Source of the DNA: Reticulitermes speratus
Taxonomy: Eukaryota; Arthropoda; Insecta; Blattodea; Rhinotermitidae
NCBI GenBank assembly: GCA_021186555.1
Contig: JAJKFL010000042.1
Span: 48,765,980 to 48,829,979, forward strand
Length of the DNA stretch: 64,000 nt
Direction of reading: 5' to 3'
Position 1 is the stretch's first letter; each line of letters begins with the position of its first letter. Under the pieces are notes generated by a model. It was not told the DNA's origin. It ran no database searches and was given only the letters and a program-made list of their open reading frames with translations. Of this stretch, positions 63,474 to 64,000 are shown piece after piece. A program made the position numbers and the translations under genes.

Positions 63474-63565
63474 CACCTGGACAGGCGCTTAGGGCTTTAG
63501 ACGATCGGCACATGAAGATGGCAAAGCTGTCAGCCCTACGTACCGGTCGCCTTTACCGCCAGGAG
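63474..63565 (-). mobile_element. SINE-E fragment
   Basis: CCTGGACAGGCGCTTAGGGC, ATCGGCACATGAAGATGG and GCTGTCAGCCCTACGTACCG are the reverse complement of the SINE-E 3' half. Confidence 0.7.
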
Positions 63566-63761
63566 CTTTAATTCAATAAGCTGCAGTTAATATCAGGCTT
63601 TTACTCGCCATATTTAAAGACGTTCCTGTAAATGCTTCCCTTCGACTCGCAGACACGCGTCGCCTCTAACAAACACGATGCTCGTTGCACGCCAAATATT
63701 TGTGAGTGAGCCGAAAGGAAGGAACTAGTGACAGTTGTCAGATAAAATGATGTCCCTTTAG

Positions 63762-64000
63762 CGAGGCGAGGAGACAACTTGGAAGACCCAGGCGTAGATG
63801 GGAGGATAATATTAAAATGGATCTTCAAGAAGTGGGATGGAGGAGCATGGACTGGATTGATATGGCTCAGGATAGGGACAGGTGGCGGGCTGTTGTGAGT
63901 GCGGTATGAACCTTCGCGATCCACAAAACGCGGGGAATTTCTTGACTACCTGAGGAACTGTTAGCTTGTCAGGAAGGACTCCGCTCCATGGAGTTAGTGA
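63762..64000 (+). mobile_element. non-LTR 3' stub, family NL1 (runs off the window)
   Basis: The plus strand encodes [15 protein letters not shown], then a [15 protein letters not shown] segment and the conserved 3' untranslated region up to GGAGTTAGTGA at the window end. Confidence 0.8.

Overview
The window looks like intergenic, repeat-dominated nuclear DNA from a large arthropod genome. Evidence is the density of tRNA-derived SINEs, 3' stubs of non-LTR retrotransposons, several MITE families, long tandem arrays, a nuclear copy of insect-type mitochondrial 16S rRNA, and an env-bearing Gypsy-type (errantivirus-like) element. The C-terminal peptides of the non-LTR stubs resemble ones I recall as abundant in cockroaches (Blattodea, for example Periplaneta). 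That assignment is inference. I found no host protein-coding gene I can support; most long open frames lie inside tandem repeats whose unit lacks stop codons.

Layout. 1-4.6 kb: a pogo-like MITE end, SINE-A/B/C copies and a 521-bp hAT MITE. 4.7-6.2 kb: a two-variant pentamer array. 6.6-9.1 kb: SINEs and a non-LTR stub split by a SINE with a perfect 13-bp target duplication. 9.1-15.4 kb: minisatellites with 26-, 45-, 4- and 22-bp (G-quadruplex-prone) units and an AT-rich array. 15.4-21.3 kb: SINEs, two non-LTR stubs and a 21-bp array. 22.3-26.0 kb: a 91-bp satellite that appears to have grown from the 3' part of a SINE. 26-30 kb: SINEs, a non-LTR stub and foldback elements. 30.4-32.5 kb: another hAT MITE and a 24-bp array dense in CRE-like octamers. 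33-38.9 kb: fragments, foldbacks and a 9-bp array. 38,966-48,243: the LTR element on the minus strand. 48.2-52 kb: foldbacks, hAT MITE inside SINE-B, SINE-A/C. 52-60 kb: arrays of 26-, 114-, 34- and 27-bp units with MITEs between. 60-64 kb: a SINE, the 16S NUMT, a long inverted-repeat element and a non-LTR stub.

The LTR element is the only multigene unit. Read 48,243 to 38,966 it has identical 758-bp LTRs, a primer site, gag, pol entered by a probable -1 frameshift at a G GGA AAC heptamer abutting the gag stop, an env gene of the insect retrovirus/baculovirus F-like class, and a polypurine tract. A single in-frame TAA lies between the second and third catalytic residues of integrase, so this copy is probably not autonomous.

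The least expected signal is a short RNA-like core (CTGANGA, a hairpin of changing sequence but preserved pairing, then GAAAC and ATGTA or GTC) in many otherwise different repeats. It resembles the hammerhead ribozyme cores known from Penelope-like elements and retrozymes, with one extra nucleotide before helix II.
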